A stretch of DNA of 64,000 nucleotides from a virus: IMG/VR virus record IMGVR_UViG_3300025168_000053, positions 1-64,000 of that record. One strand, 5' to 3'. Below are positions 52,940-60,922 of the stretch, one piece after another. Every line of letters begins with the position of its first letter. Position 1 is the first letter of the stretch. The position numbers and the translations under genes were made by a program. A model generated the notes under the pieces. The model worked only from the letters and a program-made list of their open reading frames with translations, did not search any database and had not been told where the DNA came from.

Positions 52940-53909
52940 CAAAAGACCCCCCTACAATATCACAGGTGATGTCCTCTTCTGGCTCAAGCAATACTTCGCA
53001 AGCGGTTGGTTCTTCATCAATGAACTTCTCATCAATACGTTCTATCGCATCATCGCTGTCAAAATCCTCTAACTTCATTTGACCGAGAGCAGTAAAAGAA
53101 ACCGCTTTGCATGATTTACAATCGAACTTTCCTTTCTTTGATGGGGGTTTGTAGCCTTTCTTGAATCGTTCTTCCAATTCTTCAAGCAAATAACCATCCT
53201 TTCCAGGCTTCATGGATCGGAGGCCATGATTGCTCACTTTTACGCTCTCCTTATCCCAGTGCTTGGCTATCTCCCAAAAATCAGGATAGCCACGCCATAG
53301 ATTCCACCATGATTCAAGCGGTTGCTTGATGCAATGGAAGCATCCTAAGCGGTCAAAGTGAACGTAAAGTTCGTTCACCATTTCGAGTCCATCAAGGTAT
53401 TCAATGCAATCCTTCTCAGTCCATCCCCATTCAACCAATGGGTATCTGTTCTTGGCGTTGCGTGGATCATCCTCTTTTCCGACACGGTGCGCTTCATCAG
53501 CAGCGATTCCAATGTATGCAAAATCCGCTTCCTTAGCGACTTTCTGTAAAGGCTGAACCTTTGCTTCTCTCGCCCAGTAGCAAGGATATGCTCGAAGAGG
53601 TGCGCCACGTTGTTTTCCTTTGTTGTTGCCCCTTTTCATCACGCCATAGAACCATTCATCCCAGGTCTTAGGCGAGCCGACCATCTCAAGTTCAAGGTTC
53701 TTTTCAGGATATTTCATGTTAATATATTTCATGACCTCTTTCATGTAGTCAAGCAATTCGGGGAACTCAAATCCTGTATCGGCAAAGACAATTCGATTGA
53801 CGGGCATATCGGGGTCGTTCAATTCCAACATACGCAGCAACATAGCGGTGCTATCCTTACCGCCTGAAAAACAAACCAAACCGATCTTCTCATCCATAAT
53901 ATCAATCAT
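52929..53909 (-). CDS. PAPS-reductase-like PP-loop enzyme
   Basis: 326 residues from ATG 53909, with M at 53897 also possible. The N-terminal PP-loop SGGKDST identifies the PAPS reductase/ATP-sulphurylase superfamily that activates a substrate with ATP. Downstream are GIAADEAHR, GCFHCIKQP and a C-terminal CKSC pair. Members in phages and mobile elements are thought to serve sulphur chemistry or nucleic-acid modification such as the DndC step of DNA phosphorothioation. The other dnd genes are absent here. It sits beside two DNA methylases, so DNA modification is the leading guess. Confidence 0.8.
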   Translation of the reverse strand: MIDIMDEKIGLVCFSGGKDSTAMLLRMLELNDPDMPVNRIVFADTGFEFPELLDYMKEVMKYINMKYPEKNLELEMVGSPKTWDEWFYGVMKRGNNKGKQRGAPLRAYPCYWAREAKVQPLQKVAKEADFAYIGIAADEAHRVGKEDDPRNAKNRYPLVEWGWTEKDCIEYLDGLEMVNELYVHFDRLGCFHCIKQPLESWWNLWRGYPDFWEIAKHWDKESVKVSNHGLRSMKPGKDGYLLEELEERFKKGYKPPSKKGKFDCKSCKAVSFTALGQMKLEDFDSDDAIERIDEKFIDEEPTACEVLLEPEEDITCDIVGGSFDEN

Positions 53910-54168
53910 CCGTGTATGTCTTAACGACCACATCATATTCAAGTTTGGCTTCATCAAGACGTTTCTTAACGTGTTTCACAGCATCCTCTCTTGAGATTTC
54001 GTCGCTATGTCGTAGCGACCAGTCTAAGAACCAATCATAGCCCTTAGCACCATATCCTGTATCGAAAGAGATTTTGTGGTCATCAATCAACTGGCCTCGG
54101 ACACGAAACGCATCTTCCATGTCGCCAGATGTGATGGTAATTTGGCAACCTATTTTGACAGAAACCAT
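53902..54168 (-). CDS. Small hypothetical protein
   Basis: 88 residues from ATG 54168, whose A is the last base of the upstream stop (TGATG); GGTGAAGAAGTG lies upstream. Alpha/beta, with an N-terminal strand pair and a long C-terminal basic helix. No family recognised. A longer ATG 60 bases further back is rejected because it would lie within the upstream gene's last codons without a ribosome-binding site. Confidence 0.7.
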   Translation of the reverse strand: MVSVKIGCQITITSGDMEDAFRVRGQLIDDHKISFDTGYGAKGYDWFLDWSLRHSDEISREDAVKHVKKRLDEAKLEYDVVVKTYTDD

Positions 54169-54323
54169 CACTTCTTCACCCCAAGTAAAAGCAATCTCGC
54201 AACATCCGATTGGCCGCATTGATAGCAATAAACAGATACAGTCAATCCCTTATTGGGATCGGACTTGACATCAGGCAATGCTCGCCATTGATGCTTGCAG
54301 GTTTGATCCCCGCTTAGAATCAT
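54168..54323 (-). CDS. Zinc-binding miniprotein
   Basis: 51 residues, starting with ATGA over the stop of the RecA-like gene and ending TGATG over the next start. The sequence has C9, H11 and then CYQCG near residues 33-37, i.e. a CxH...CxxC zinc site. No family recognised. Coupled to the RecA-like ATPase on one side. Confidence 0.7.
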   Translation of the reverse strand: MILSGDQTCKHQWRALPDVKSDPNKGLTVSVYCYQCGQSDVARLLLLGVKK

Positions 54324-55570
54324 TCCGAATCCTCAGTAATGAGTTCAAGGGTATCTTCTGGATGCTCAAAGGAACCGTCTTGCAGCCCCTTGTAGCCAAA
54401 CCATTGACCGTCTGTGCCGACCTCTTGCTCAAAGAGGATAACTGGCGCAGGGAGGCGCAGGGAGGTTCTATTGAACTTCAATTGCGCTCTTGATATGGTT
54501 TTGCCTGTGAGTTCTCCGATCTCGCTTCTTTCTTGCTCTAAAGAAACCTCAATCAATTGTTCGAGGTCACGCTCAGTATCTTTCATCCATGCCGCAATAT
54601 CAGCACCCATGATTTCGTTTCCGTTGGAATCGTAAGATGGCTTTTGACCTGTGACGACATAGACGTGAACGTTTAGTCGGCTGAGTTCTTGGAATGTGTT
54701 CATGGCTGCTTGGTATCGGTTCTTTCGGAACTCCCAGTTGAAACGGCCAACCTTAGTGGCCGTCTTTCGACCAGAAACCTCAACCGCATCATCACCAAGT
54801 TCCAAATCCTCTATCTTCATTGCAGTTCCACAGATATGCAACCAATGATCCATTCCGTCGAAAACAAACGTCTTGAGGTATGGGTTTGGCATTTTACCGT
54901 GAATCTTGAAGTATTCATCCTGAGATTCAGCGACCTCAAGCGCATACAACAAATCATCCATAGTCTTGTTGAATGTTTCAGGGTAATTGAAAGGCACACG
55001 GCTCTTGGATGCTTTGTTTGTAATCCAGGGGTTGAGGACAACGATGTTCTCTTGCTTGTCCTTGTGATGTGCTGATACGGTGGAATCACCGCCAGCATCA
55101 AAGTCCTCAAGGAAAATCATTGCGCCATTGGCGACTTCCTCATCAGTCAATGAATCAACGAGCATTCCAGATTTACCAGCCTTTCGAGGTCCGACAACGC
55201 CACAAAGAACCTTGCGGTCTGTTCGCACGTGGGCTGATCGAGCAGCAGCAATCCGCTTCCATGCAGGGTTGGCTGATTGGGGCAGCGACCATGCACCGTT
55301 TGGTGCTGAGGCTACGATTGCATCCTCTTCAAGTTCTAATGGTGCTGAATCCACAAGGGCTTCCATTGGGAAGTCCTCAGCAGCGAATCCAGAAACCATT
55401 CCTGTTTGCCTCTCAGCAACAGAAACCCCTGTTGCCGAAATGAGGGGGAGGTTTTGAGCCACCTCAGCAGTTGAAGGGAGGTTTGTAGCCTCAGCCTTCT
55501 TCTCTTGCTGAGAAGGTTCTTTGTTCGTATCAACGGGCTTCCAATTGTCTAAAAATCCTGTTCCAGTCAT
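54320..55570 (-). CDS. RecA-like recombination ATPase (Sak4/RadA-type)
   Basis: 416 residues. A disordered, acidic N-terminal 110 residues is followed by a RecA-type ATPase core: Walker A GPRKAGKS (127-134), Walker B KTFVFDGMDHW near D238, and a later VYVVTGQKP segment. This resembles Sak4-type single-strand annealing ATPases, compact RadA relatives common in viruses. It would pair single strands in recombination-dependent replication, together with the Cas4-like and XPF-like nucleases. Confidence 0.8.
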   Translation of the reverse strand: MTGTGFLDNWKPVDTNKEPSQQEKKAEATNLPSTAEVAQNLPLISATGVSVAERQTGMVSGFAAEDFPMEALVDSAPLELEEDAIVASAPNGAWSLPQSANPAWKRIAAARSAHVRTDRKVLCGVVGPRKAGKSGMLVDSLTDEEVANGAMIFLEDFDAGGDSTVSAHHKDKQENIVVLNPWITNKASKSRVPFNYPETFNKTMDDLLYALEVAESQDEYFKIHGKMPNPYLKTFVFDGMDHWLHICGTAMKIEDLELGDDAVEVSGRKTATKVGRFNWEFRKNRYQAAMNTFQELSRLNVHVYVVTGQKPSYDSNGNEIMGADIAAWMKDTERDLEQLIEVSLEQERSEIGELTGKTISRAQLKFNRTSLRLPAPVILFEQEVGTDGQWFGYKGLQDGSFEHPEDTLELITEDSE

Positions 55571-55579
55571 ATAATCACC

Positions 55580-56893
55580 TCAAAAGTTGCTTGTGTGGGA
55601 AATGTCGTTTGCATCGTCTGGGGCTTCTTTAGCGACGATGGATCGGAGAGGCATAGCATACACGCTCTTTGCATCCATGTTGAGATTGACGCTGCCATCA
55701 GTGCCTTGCCATGTTCGAGAGCGAACAATGACCCACAGGCGGCTTCCACTTGCATAATCACGCCATCCACTGGCCTTCTTGACCTGGAATGCGTGTTGCT
55801 TCTCAACAAGGTGTCGGGACACATCAACCCAAAGACTTGCGTTGGCATCCTCTCTTCGGAGGCTGTTTGAAGTAAGGGTGATTGAATGTTTGAATCCACC
55901 CTCGGTGTAAAGATTCTCTTTCCCTGCGTGGTCAATGTAATCAACAGTTCCACTGATAGCGAAGAGGGGGCCGAAGTCCTTACCAGATGAAAGGATTTTG
56001 CGCTCGGCCATGTGATAATCAAAGACATCGGCCAAATCAACAGACGGCATGAAATTAGCAACGAACTGGTCTGGGGCAAACAAAGAGGCGACCTTTGGGC
56101 GGATTGATTCTTCAACCCAATCGAGGCCATACGTTGCATCAATGTCAAGTGCGGTCAATTGGTTCTCATCTGGTTCATCCGATCCAGCAGGTTTCCATGC
56201 TTTTTCCATTTCAGCCTTGAAGGTGATTGGTCGAAGCATTTCGAGTTCGGCATCAGCCGCACCGAAAGAACATTCAAGAGTCATAGGAGGCAAAGCACCT
56301 TCGCTCAAGAACTTCTCTTGGGTGTTGCCGATGAAAAGCCACTTGCGCTTGACCATGAATGCTCTCTTAGGAGAGCGATTGTCGGCCTTGAGCAAACAGA
56401 TGTGGGATGCACCATTATTGATGGCAATGACCCAAAGAGGAACTTTGTCATCGGTTGCCGATTCCTTGTAAAGCAGGGAATCATCAGCACTTTTCACAAT
56501 CCATTCGCTGTTTTCCTTGACAACACGGCCAAGTCCAACGCTTCTGTCGTTTTGCTTGATACCATAGCGTAATGCTTGACCCAAGTTGATTTCGGCTGCT
56601 TCAATGGCAGTATCACGCTGGCGTTCCATCATGTCACGTGTTCCATCATAGGCTACGATCATTCCGACCCATGTTTCGCCTTTACCGCCAGAACCCTTTC
56701 TTCGGACTGAGTTCACTTCAAATGCTGAGGAAAAGAAATCCATGTCGTCTTCTTCAAGATTAGCGAGGACAGTTCCCGCTTGAGTCCATATTTCAGGGTA
56801 ATTTTCTTTCACGAACTCGGAGAACGCTTTGAGCGTTTCTTCGTCAGTCCATCCTTTTTGCTTGCTAATTCGGGTTAATGCTTCATTCATCAT
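55580..56893 (-). CDS. Possible ssDNA-binding protein next to the recombinase
   Basis: 437 residues. An acidic, helical N terminus is followed by beta-rich segments (VGMIVAYDGTRDMMER, PLWVIAINNG, LFAISGTVDYIDHAGKENLY, ADLWVDVSRHL-like) suggestive of OB folds, but no cysteines of RPA zinc domains are seen. Its position directly before the RecA-like ATPase would suit an SSB/RPA-like partner. This is inference from context and weak pattern only. ATG 56893 follows GGAAGTGAAAACCT; a promoter-like element is 44 bases upstream. Confidence 0.5.
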   Translation of the reverse strand: MMNEALTRISKQKGWTDEETLKAFSEFVKENYPEIWTQAGTVLANLEEDDMDFFSSAFEVNSVRRKGSGGKGETWVGMIVAYDGTRDMMERQRDTAIEAAEINLGQALRYGIKQNDRSVGLGRVVKENSEWIVKSADDSLLYKESATDDKVPLWVIAINNGASHICLLKADNRSPKRAFMVKRKWLFIGNTQEKFLSEGALPPMTLECSFGAADAELEMLRPITFKAEMEKAWKPAGSDEPDENQLTALDIDATYGLDWVEESIRPKVASLFAPDQFVANFMPSVDLADVFDYHMAERKILSSGKDFGPLFAISGTVDYIDHAGKENLYTEGGFKHSITLTSNSLRREDANASLWVDVSRHLVEKQHAFQVKKASGWRDYASGSRLWVIVRSRTWQGTDGSVNLNMDAKSVYAMPLRSIVAKEAPDDANDISHTSNF

Positions 56894-56899
56894 AGGTTT

Positions 56900-57394
56900 T
56901 CACTTCCGTTGGGATTTATCCGAAGGAGGTTGGGTTCTTAAAGCCTCACTAATGCTCTCGATTTGAGCAAGGGCTTCTTCAACCTCTTCGTAATCAAGGG
57001 GTTGCGGCAATATACCATTAAGCCTATCCACCATTTTCAAGCCATTTGACTTTGAACTTAAATTGAAGAAGCGAGAGAACGTATGGCATAATTTTGTGAT
57101 GTCCTCAGTCCGAACAAAAGTCTGTTTCCAAGTAAGACCGATCTTCTCCAATGTTGAATCTAATTCTTCGGTTCGTTTGGAAAACCAAATAATGGGTCTT
57201 ACCTCATAACCGCATTTGAACTTAGTTGAAAGTCGGCAGCGTATTTCGCCTCTCAGCAACATAGCCGACATCAAAGTATTCATCATATCACTTTGTTGTA
57301 AAGCCATGCTATCGGGTAAAAAATCAGTATCAATATCAGCAAGACCAGACTCAGTGTTGATATTGCGAACATCACCATTGTTAATCTCAGCCAT
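56900..57394 (-). CDS. Hypothetical protein
   Basis: 164 residues from ATG 57394, with AAGAGGGG upstream. Alpha/beta N-terminal half with two cysteines, then helices, and a polar C terminus. No family recognised. Its first 37 codons overlap a membrane-protein reading frame (57283-57471). If that frame is not used, nothing else is unusual. Confidence 0.7.
   Translation of the reverse strand: MAEINNGDVRNINTESGLADIDTDFLPDSMALQQSDMMNTLMSAMLLRGEIRCRLSTKFKCGYEVRPIIWFSKRTEELDSTLEKIGLTWKQTFVRTEDITKLCHTFSRFFNLSSKSNGLKMVDRLNGILPQPLDYEEVEEALAQIESISEALRTQPPSDKSQRK
56937..56950 (-). promoter_or_regulatory. Putative promoter element AGTGAGGCTTTAAG
   Basis: It lies inside the 3' end of the preceding gene, 43 bases before the ATG at 56893. 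It is identical over 11 bases to the elements at 21036 and 60910. Confidence 0.45.
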
Positions 57395-57471
57395 CCTTTA
57401 ATCCCCTCTTCCTTTACAGCCCATGAAGTCCATGAAAGCCATATTTTAGTCAGTATCTCCATATTCTTCAT
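57283..57471 (-). CDS. Single-span membrane protein overlapping its neighbour
   Basis: 62 residues from ATG 57471 (57462 is equally possible). Residues 31-54 form a strong membrane helix (LTMVMFAISTLSLVLLILIL), preceded by a basic amphipathic region and followed by a short polar tail. It overlaps the next gene by 112 bases in another frame and the upstream gene by 26. The hydrophobic run is far too clean to be chance in most frames, but compact dual coding of this length is uncommon, so confidence is moderate. Confidence 0.5.
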   Translation of the reverse strand: MKNMEILTKIWLSWTSWAVKEEGIKGWLRLTMVMFAISTLSLVLLILILIFYPIAWLYNKVI

Positions 57472-58891
57472 CCCATCTCTTTGTTAAGGCTTCAATTTCA
57501 TCTATGCTCACACAGTCATTGAGTCCCGCACGACTGGCGACACCTTTAATCACGCCTTGAATGTAAGCCCCGTAATCACCCCAACCAGATGAAATGACAT
57601 TGACATTGACAAATACGGGACTGTTCATTGAAACCTGTTCTCCTTCGATTATTTTGTGTGGATTTGTAAATCTCATCAATGACACGGTGGGATCAATATC
57701 AACAAGCCCCACATCATAATGCGAATCTCCATCTCGAACAGCGATGCGCCATTTGGAAAGAACAGGCCTGGAAAGCGGATTCTCTTTGACATATAGCCCT
57801 CCAACCACCATAAAAACGGATTTATGCACTTGCTCAATGTTCATCAACGCTGATTCATAGACCGAACTTTCGTATGTCAATATACCATTTGCATTCCACA
57901 GGATCACTGGTTGTTTAGTTCCAACGTGTTCAAGATAAAACGTAGCATCTTCAATTTCATTCATCGGTTTCAAAGCCCATTTGGGGCAACCGATCTTCTT
58001 ACGCCTCTTTTCAAATGGCATTGTTTCAACAGAAGGAGTAAGTAAATCAACAAACATCATTTCAATATCCCTGCCACTTGCATATTCGACAAGATAAATC
58101 CCCTCTTTAACGCCAGACGCTTCAACAATCATTTGTAGTGTTGAATCTTCATCATCAATCCTTTCACCTGCAACATTGAACAATCTTATGTCGTCTTTGA
58201 GAACGTGCAAGGTCATTCTTTCACCTTCTGGAATCTCCAAGTAAGTTCTTCCAAAAGGAATATCTCGAACATTGCATATCGTCGGTGATGGAATCACCAT
58301 CGGCATTCCTATGGCTGGCCTTAGAACATCGTGAATGCTTTCTTGACGTGATAACCGATCACACACTTTCTCTAAGCCAATCAAAAACGATGCTTTCCTC
58401 ACGTGCCTCATCAGCCCTCCATTAGCATGAGCCAATGCCTTTGTCACGTCATGCCTATTGATTGCCCCCTGCCTATTGCTTAAACGGTAAAAGAAGCAAA
58501 GAAGGTCTTGAGAGGTTATCCTTGAAAACAAAGGTCTTATCAGGCTTGCACGTTGAACATTGTTTTCGCATGATTCTAAAACAGAATGAGTCGTTTCAAA
58601 TACACGATCTATTATCGCAACGGTTTTGTTTGCTTTGGATAAATCGGCCAACATCGAAATTGGGTTGGGGTTCTCTTCGACTTCTTCTGGATAGAGATCG
58701 GTCAAAAGAAAATAGATTTCCCGTAAATCCTCGTCGGAGAGCCTATGCTTTGATGATGGGGCATGACACAGATATGCAATTTTCCATTGACTCAAAGGAC
58801 ACATCAAAAGCATATTTTTTATGACCTTTGATTTGTCTTTAGGTATTGCTTTGCATACCCGTATTGATTCGCTGAAAAGGCGATAGTTCAC
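57446..58891 (-). CDS. Degenerate ATP-dependent DNA-ligase-like protein
   Basis: 481 residues from GTG 58891, preceded by GGTGATGGC. The N-terminal 180 residues look like the helical DNA-binding domain of archaeal/eukaryotic ligases. Then follow YLEIPEGERMTLHVL near 217-231, where motif I would be E-Y-K-x-D-G but the lysine position is Ile, MMFVDLLTPSVETMPFEKRR like motif III/IIIa, and LSKWRIAVRDGDSHYDVGLV like motif V plus the start of the OB domain. The architecture of a ligase is visible but the nucleophile is lost, so it should not seal nicks. Compare the degenerate ligase-like domain at 8039-11509. Confidence 0.6.
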   Translation of the reverse strand: MNYRLFSESIRVCKAIPKDKSKVIKNMLLMCPLSQWKIAYLCHAPSSKHRLSDEDLREIYFLLTDLYPEEVEENPNPISMLADLSKANKTVAIIDRVFETTHSVLESCENNVQRASLIRPLFSRITSQDLLCFFYRLSNRQGAINRHDVTKALAHANGGLMRHVRKASFLIGLEKVCDRLSRQESIHDVLRPAIGMPMVIPSPTICNVRDIPFGRTYLEIPEGERMTLHVLKDDIRLFNVAGERIDDEDSTLQMIVEASGVKEGIYLVEYASGRDIEMMFVDLLTPSVETMPFEKRRKKIGCPKWALKPMNEIEDATFYLEHVGTKQPVILWNANGILTYESSVYESALMNIEQVHKSVFMVVGGLYVKENPLSRPVLSKWRIAVRDGDSHYDVGLVDIDPTVSLMRFTNPHKIIEGEQVSMNSPVFVNVNVISSGWGDYGAYIQGVIKGVASRAGLNDCVSIDEIEALTKRWDEEYGDTD

Positions 58892-58895
58892 GCCA

Positions 58896-59264
58896 TCACC
58901 TATTCAAGAAATCTTCAAACGATTGCTCATCAGGTATCAGTTCCAGAACAATACCTTTCGCCCAGTCGGTTTCAATCCATATCACGCTGTCCCTTCTCCG
59001 ATCTTGATTGAATGGTTTAGTTCGTCTTTGAATAACCGACATAGCGGCATCTTTCATGTCGTTGATTGAACGTCTGTTGCCTGTCATGTGTGCAATCAAA
59101 TAAACACAATCAACAATCAAAGACTTAGGAACTCTTGCTGCTTTCAAACGTGTTCGATTCCAAAGTTCGCTTACAAGATTAGCCGTTTCTTCTGGTAAAT
59201 CCAAACGTGCAACCATCTGTGCAATGATTTCATTGTGATGCTCAATCCAACGTTCAATCATCAT
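58896..59264 (-). CDS. Mini TFB-like cyclin-fold protein
   Basis: 122 residues. Residues 10-80 match one cyclin repeat of archaeal TFB/eukaryal TFIIB: LDLPEETANLVSELWNRTRL, then ARVPKSLIVDCVYLIAHMTG and RRSINDMKDAAMSV, the helix pattern that binds TBP and promoter BRE. Only one repeat is present and there is no N-terminal zinc ribbon, so it cannot be a full TFB. It may be a decoy or an auxiliary factor that changes promoter choice. The start overlaps the preceding gene by 11 bases. Confidence 0.6.
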   Translation of the reverse strand: MMIERWIEHHNEIIAQMVARLDLPEETANLVSELWNRTRLKAARVPKSLIVDCVYLIAHMTGNRRSINDMKDAAMSVIQRRTKPFNQDRRRDSVIWIETDWAKGIVLELIPDEQSFEDFLNR

Positions 59265-59550
59265 CCATCACCACCATTTCATCTGGCTCATCTTCCCAAG
59301 CATCATCATCATGTATGACTTCAACCAATTTATCAAGCAAAGCCCTTGCTTCATCTCTTGAAAGCATGAAGCCTTGTTTTGTATATCCTGTATATCCTCG
59401 AACAGATGGAACGACTCGATTCAATCTTAGATTCAATACTCTTGAATTGTATGCTTCACTTGTCATAACATGAAGTTCAAAACCAGGTGTGAACGATGTC
59501 GTGACGACACCAAAAACCCTCGATTTGAAATCTTTTTCATCGGCCATCAT
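59254..59550 (-). CDS. PC4-like single-strand/transcription protein
   Basis: 98 residues from ATG 59550 (59547 is the next codon). Residues 38-80 (LNLRLNRVVPSVRGYTGYTK followed by GFMLSRDEARALLDKL) resemble the PC4 fold: strands, a 'gkGisLs' turn and a C-terminal helix that dimerises and binds single-stranded DNA. The C terminus is strongly acidic. It neighbours the TFB-like protein, so a transcription or replication role is plausible. Confidence 0.5.
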   Translation of the reverse strand: MMADEKDFKSRVFGVVTTSFTPGFELHVMTSEAYNSRVLNLRLNRVVPSVRGYTGYTKQGFMLSRDEARALLDKLVEVIHDDDAWEDEPDEMVVMDDD

Positions 59551-60077
59551 TCTTCCTCTTTCGCAATTTGTATTTTCTGTTGGTTTATTCGATAGCCTCG
59601 ATCATCAACAACAATGTGAACGCCTTTCAATGTCGGCTCTATTGTTTGTTCCTCTCCGCAACATGGGCAGGTCAATGATTCTGGAACTTTCACGTATTGT
59701 TGTGCTGGACTCAGTGATTCGACACGGAATACTGCGCCACACCGATTGGCGCACACTGATACCATGCCCACCAATTCATCAGGAATGTTGATTTCGCCAT
59801 CATTGTCAGTCGCCATGAGAACGGCTTCTTTTACCTCCCATCCTATGTTATCAGCGAGCGTCATAATCCAATGGTGATTGTCAAAGACCGATTGGCCGAA
59901 CTCATTTGTTTTAGGGTGTGAAAAGTGAATCTCTCGAAGAGTCAGTTCCTTAACGCCAGTTCGGACATAAGCACCAACATTCGGCAAAACCCATCGGCCA
60001 TCGCCAACAGATAGAGAGTTCCAAAGGTAATATGCCCATTCAATGTCTTCTTGATCGGGCGGTGGCATTTCAGTCAT
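59547..60077 (-). CDS. Zinc-ribbon protein
   Basis: 176 residues. The N-terminal 90 residues are mixed alpha/beta. Residues about 108-142 hold CANRCGAVF and CPCCGEE, a zinc ribbon. The C terminus is short and charged. No family recognised. It overlaps both neighbours and is one of a run of zinc-ribbon genes in this arm. Confidence 0.75.
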   Translation of the reverse strand: MTEMPPPDQEDIEWAYYLWNSLSVGDGRWVLPNVGAYVRTGVKELTLREIHFSHPKTNEFGQSVFDNHHWIMTLADNIGWEVKEAVLMATDNDGEINIPDELVGMVSVCANRCGAVFRVESLSPAQQYVKVPESLTCPCCGEEQTIEPTLKGVHIVVDDRGYRINQQKIQIAKEEE

Positions 60078-60216
60078 TGAACATCCACCTCCGACATTGT
60101 TTGCATTGAACTATTTGTTCGTGCTTTCCTGTAAATGGATTGAACCTCTTATCGGCCAATTTCATTTCATTCCCGCAATCAGGGCATTTGTGTATTTTGA
60201 TTGTGTAATCACCCAT
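60070..60216 (-). CDS. Zinc-ribbon miniprotein
   Basis: 48 residues with a clean CPDC...CKQC ribbon (C11, C14, C38, C41). CGGAGGAAG lies just upstream of the ATG. It follows the 40-residue Cys protein immediately and overlaps the next gene, so the three are co-translated. Function unknown. Confidence 0.75.
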   Translation of the reverse strand: MGDYTIKIHKCPDCGNEMKLADKRFNPFTGKHEQIVQCKQCRRWMFND

Positions 60217-60339
60217 TTATTCTTCCTCCGATTCAAACCTGCATTTTTTAGTGGCAATATAAGTGCGACAAAAACGATAACCAGGGTGAGCATTCTCATT
60301 GCATTCTTTACGAATACATGGTCGAGAAGTAAGCCTCAT
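60217..60339 (-). CDS. Cys/His miniprotein
   Basis: 40 residues. C8, C13, H18, C24 and C33 make a possible metal site; the rest is basic and ends in three Glu. The ATG overlaps the stop of the upstream gene. Too short to place in a family. Confidence 0.6.
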   Translation of the reverse strand: MRLTSRPCIRKECNENAHPGYRFCRTYIATKKCRFESEEE

Positions 60340-60590
60340 TCCTCTTCATCCTCCAAAGTGTTTCTCACGTTGGCAGCAAAGAACCTCATGCCGCTTGAAT
60401 CAACATGAACACGTTCCCAACGCCATTCTCGTTTGTCGTTGTTTTGACGGAACATCAAATCCTCCACTAAGTATTTTTCAACATCCTTGAGTATTTGCTT
60501 TTTATCTAATGAAGAATGTATTCCGATCAACACCTCTCGCCAACCTGCATTGTTTGTTGGTGAAATCACAAGGTTTGGTTGATTGTTCAT
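60336..60590 (-). CDS. Small hypothetical protein
   Basis: 84 residues from ATG 60590. Central charged helix with WRWERV, then a beta C terminus ending in acidic residues. No motif recognised. It overlaps the downstream miniprotein by 4 bases. Confidence 0.7.
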   Translation of the reverse strand: MNNQPNLVISPTNNAGWREVLIGIHSSLDKKQILKDVEKYLVEDLMFRQNNDKREWRWERVHVDSSGMRFFAANVRNTLEDEEE

Positions 60591-60625
60591 CAATACAAAC
60601 AGGCTTCCATCTTCGGTTTCATTCT

Positions 60626-60883
60626 CTAAGACTTCAAATTGCGTTTGTATCTCAATCCCTCCTGTTGTTTCAAATCTTTAATTTTGATTATTCGAGTATC
60701 AATCTCATTCAAAGCATCGAACTGTTCAACGCCCGACAAATCTTTGAATCGTGCGCTGCCAAGAAGCATTCCACGATCCGCAAACAATTCAACAAGCAAT
60801 TCATCGTATGCTGAAATAAAGTTCTGGTGATCACTGAGAATCCTTGCGGCTTTTTCGATGTCACGCTTTACAAAAGGCCACAT
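60626..60883 (-). CDS. Small helical protein
   Basis: 85 residues, almost all charged helix, likely coiled coil. A promoter-like element (60910-60922) ends 26 bases upstream of the ATG and no ribosome-binding site is visible, fitting a leaderless message. No family recognised. Confidence 0.7.
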   Translation of the reverse strand: MWPFVKRDIEKAARILSDHQNFISAYDELLVELFADRGMLLGSARFKDLSGVEQFDALNEIDTRIIKIKDLKQQEGLRYKRNLKS

Positions 60884-60909
60884 TATCTTAACCCAAAGCG
60901 GTTCGGCAA

Positions 60910-60922
60910 TTAAAGCCTCACT
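60910..60922 (-). promoter_or_regulatory. Putative promoter element AGTGAGGCTTTAA
   Basis: Located at the end of the preceding gene and 26 bases before ATG 60883, the distance expected of an archaeal TATA/BRE element for a leaderless transcript. Same core as 21036 and 56937. Confidence 0.5.

Noticed and set aside
55567-56148. Long alternative - strand frame of 193 codons within the gene at 55580
   Set aside because: Ser/Leu/Arg-rich shadow frame inside a longer, better gene; no domain and no start context.
60328-60340. AATGAGGCTTAC near the start of the 40-residue Cys protein
   Set aside because: It is the start codon and first codons of that gene; the match to the promoter element is partial.
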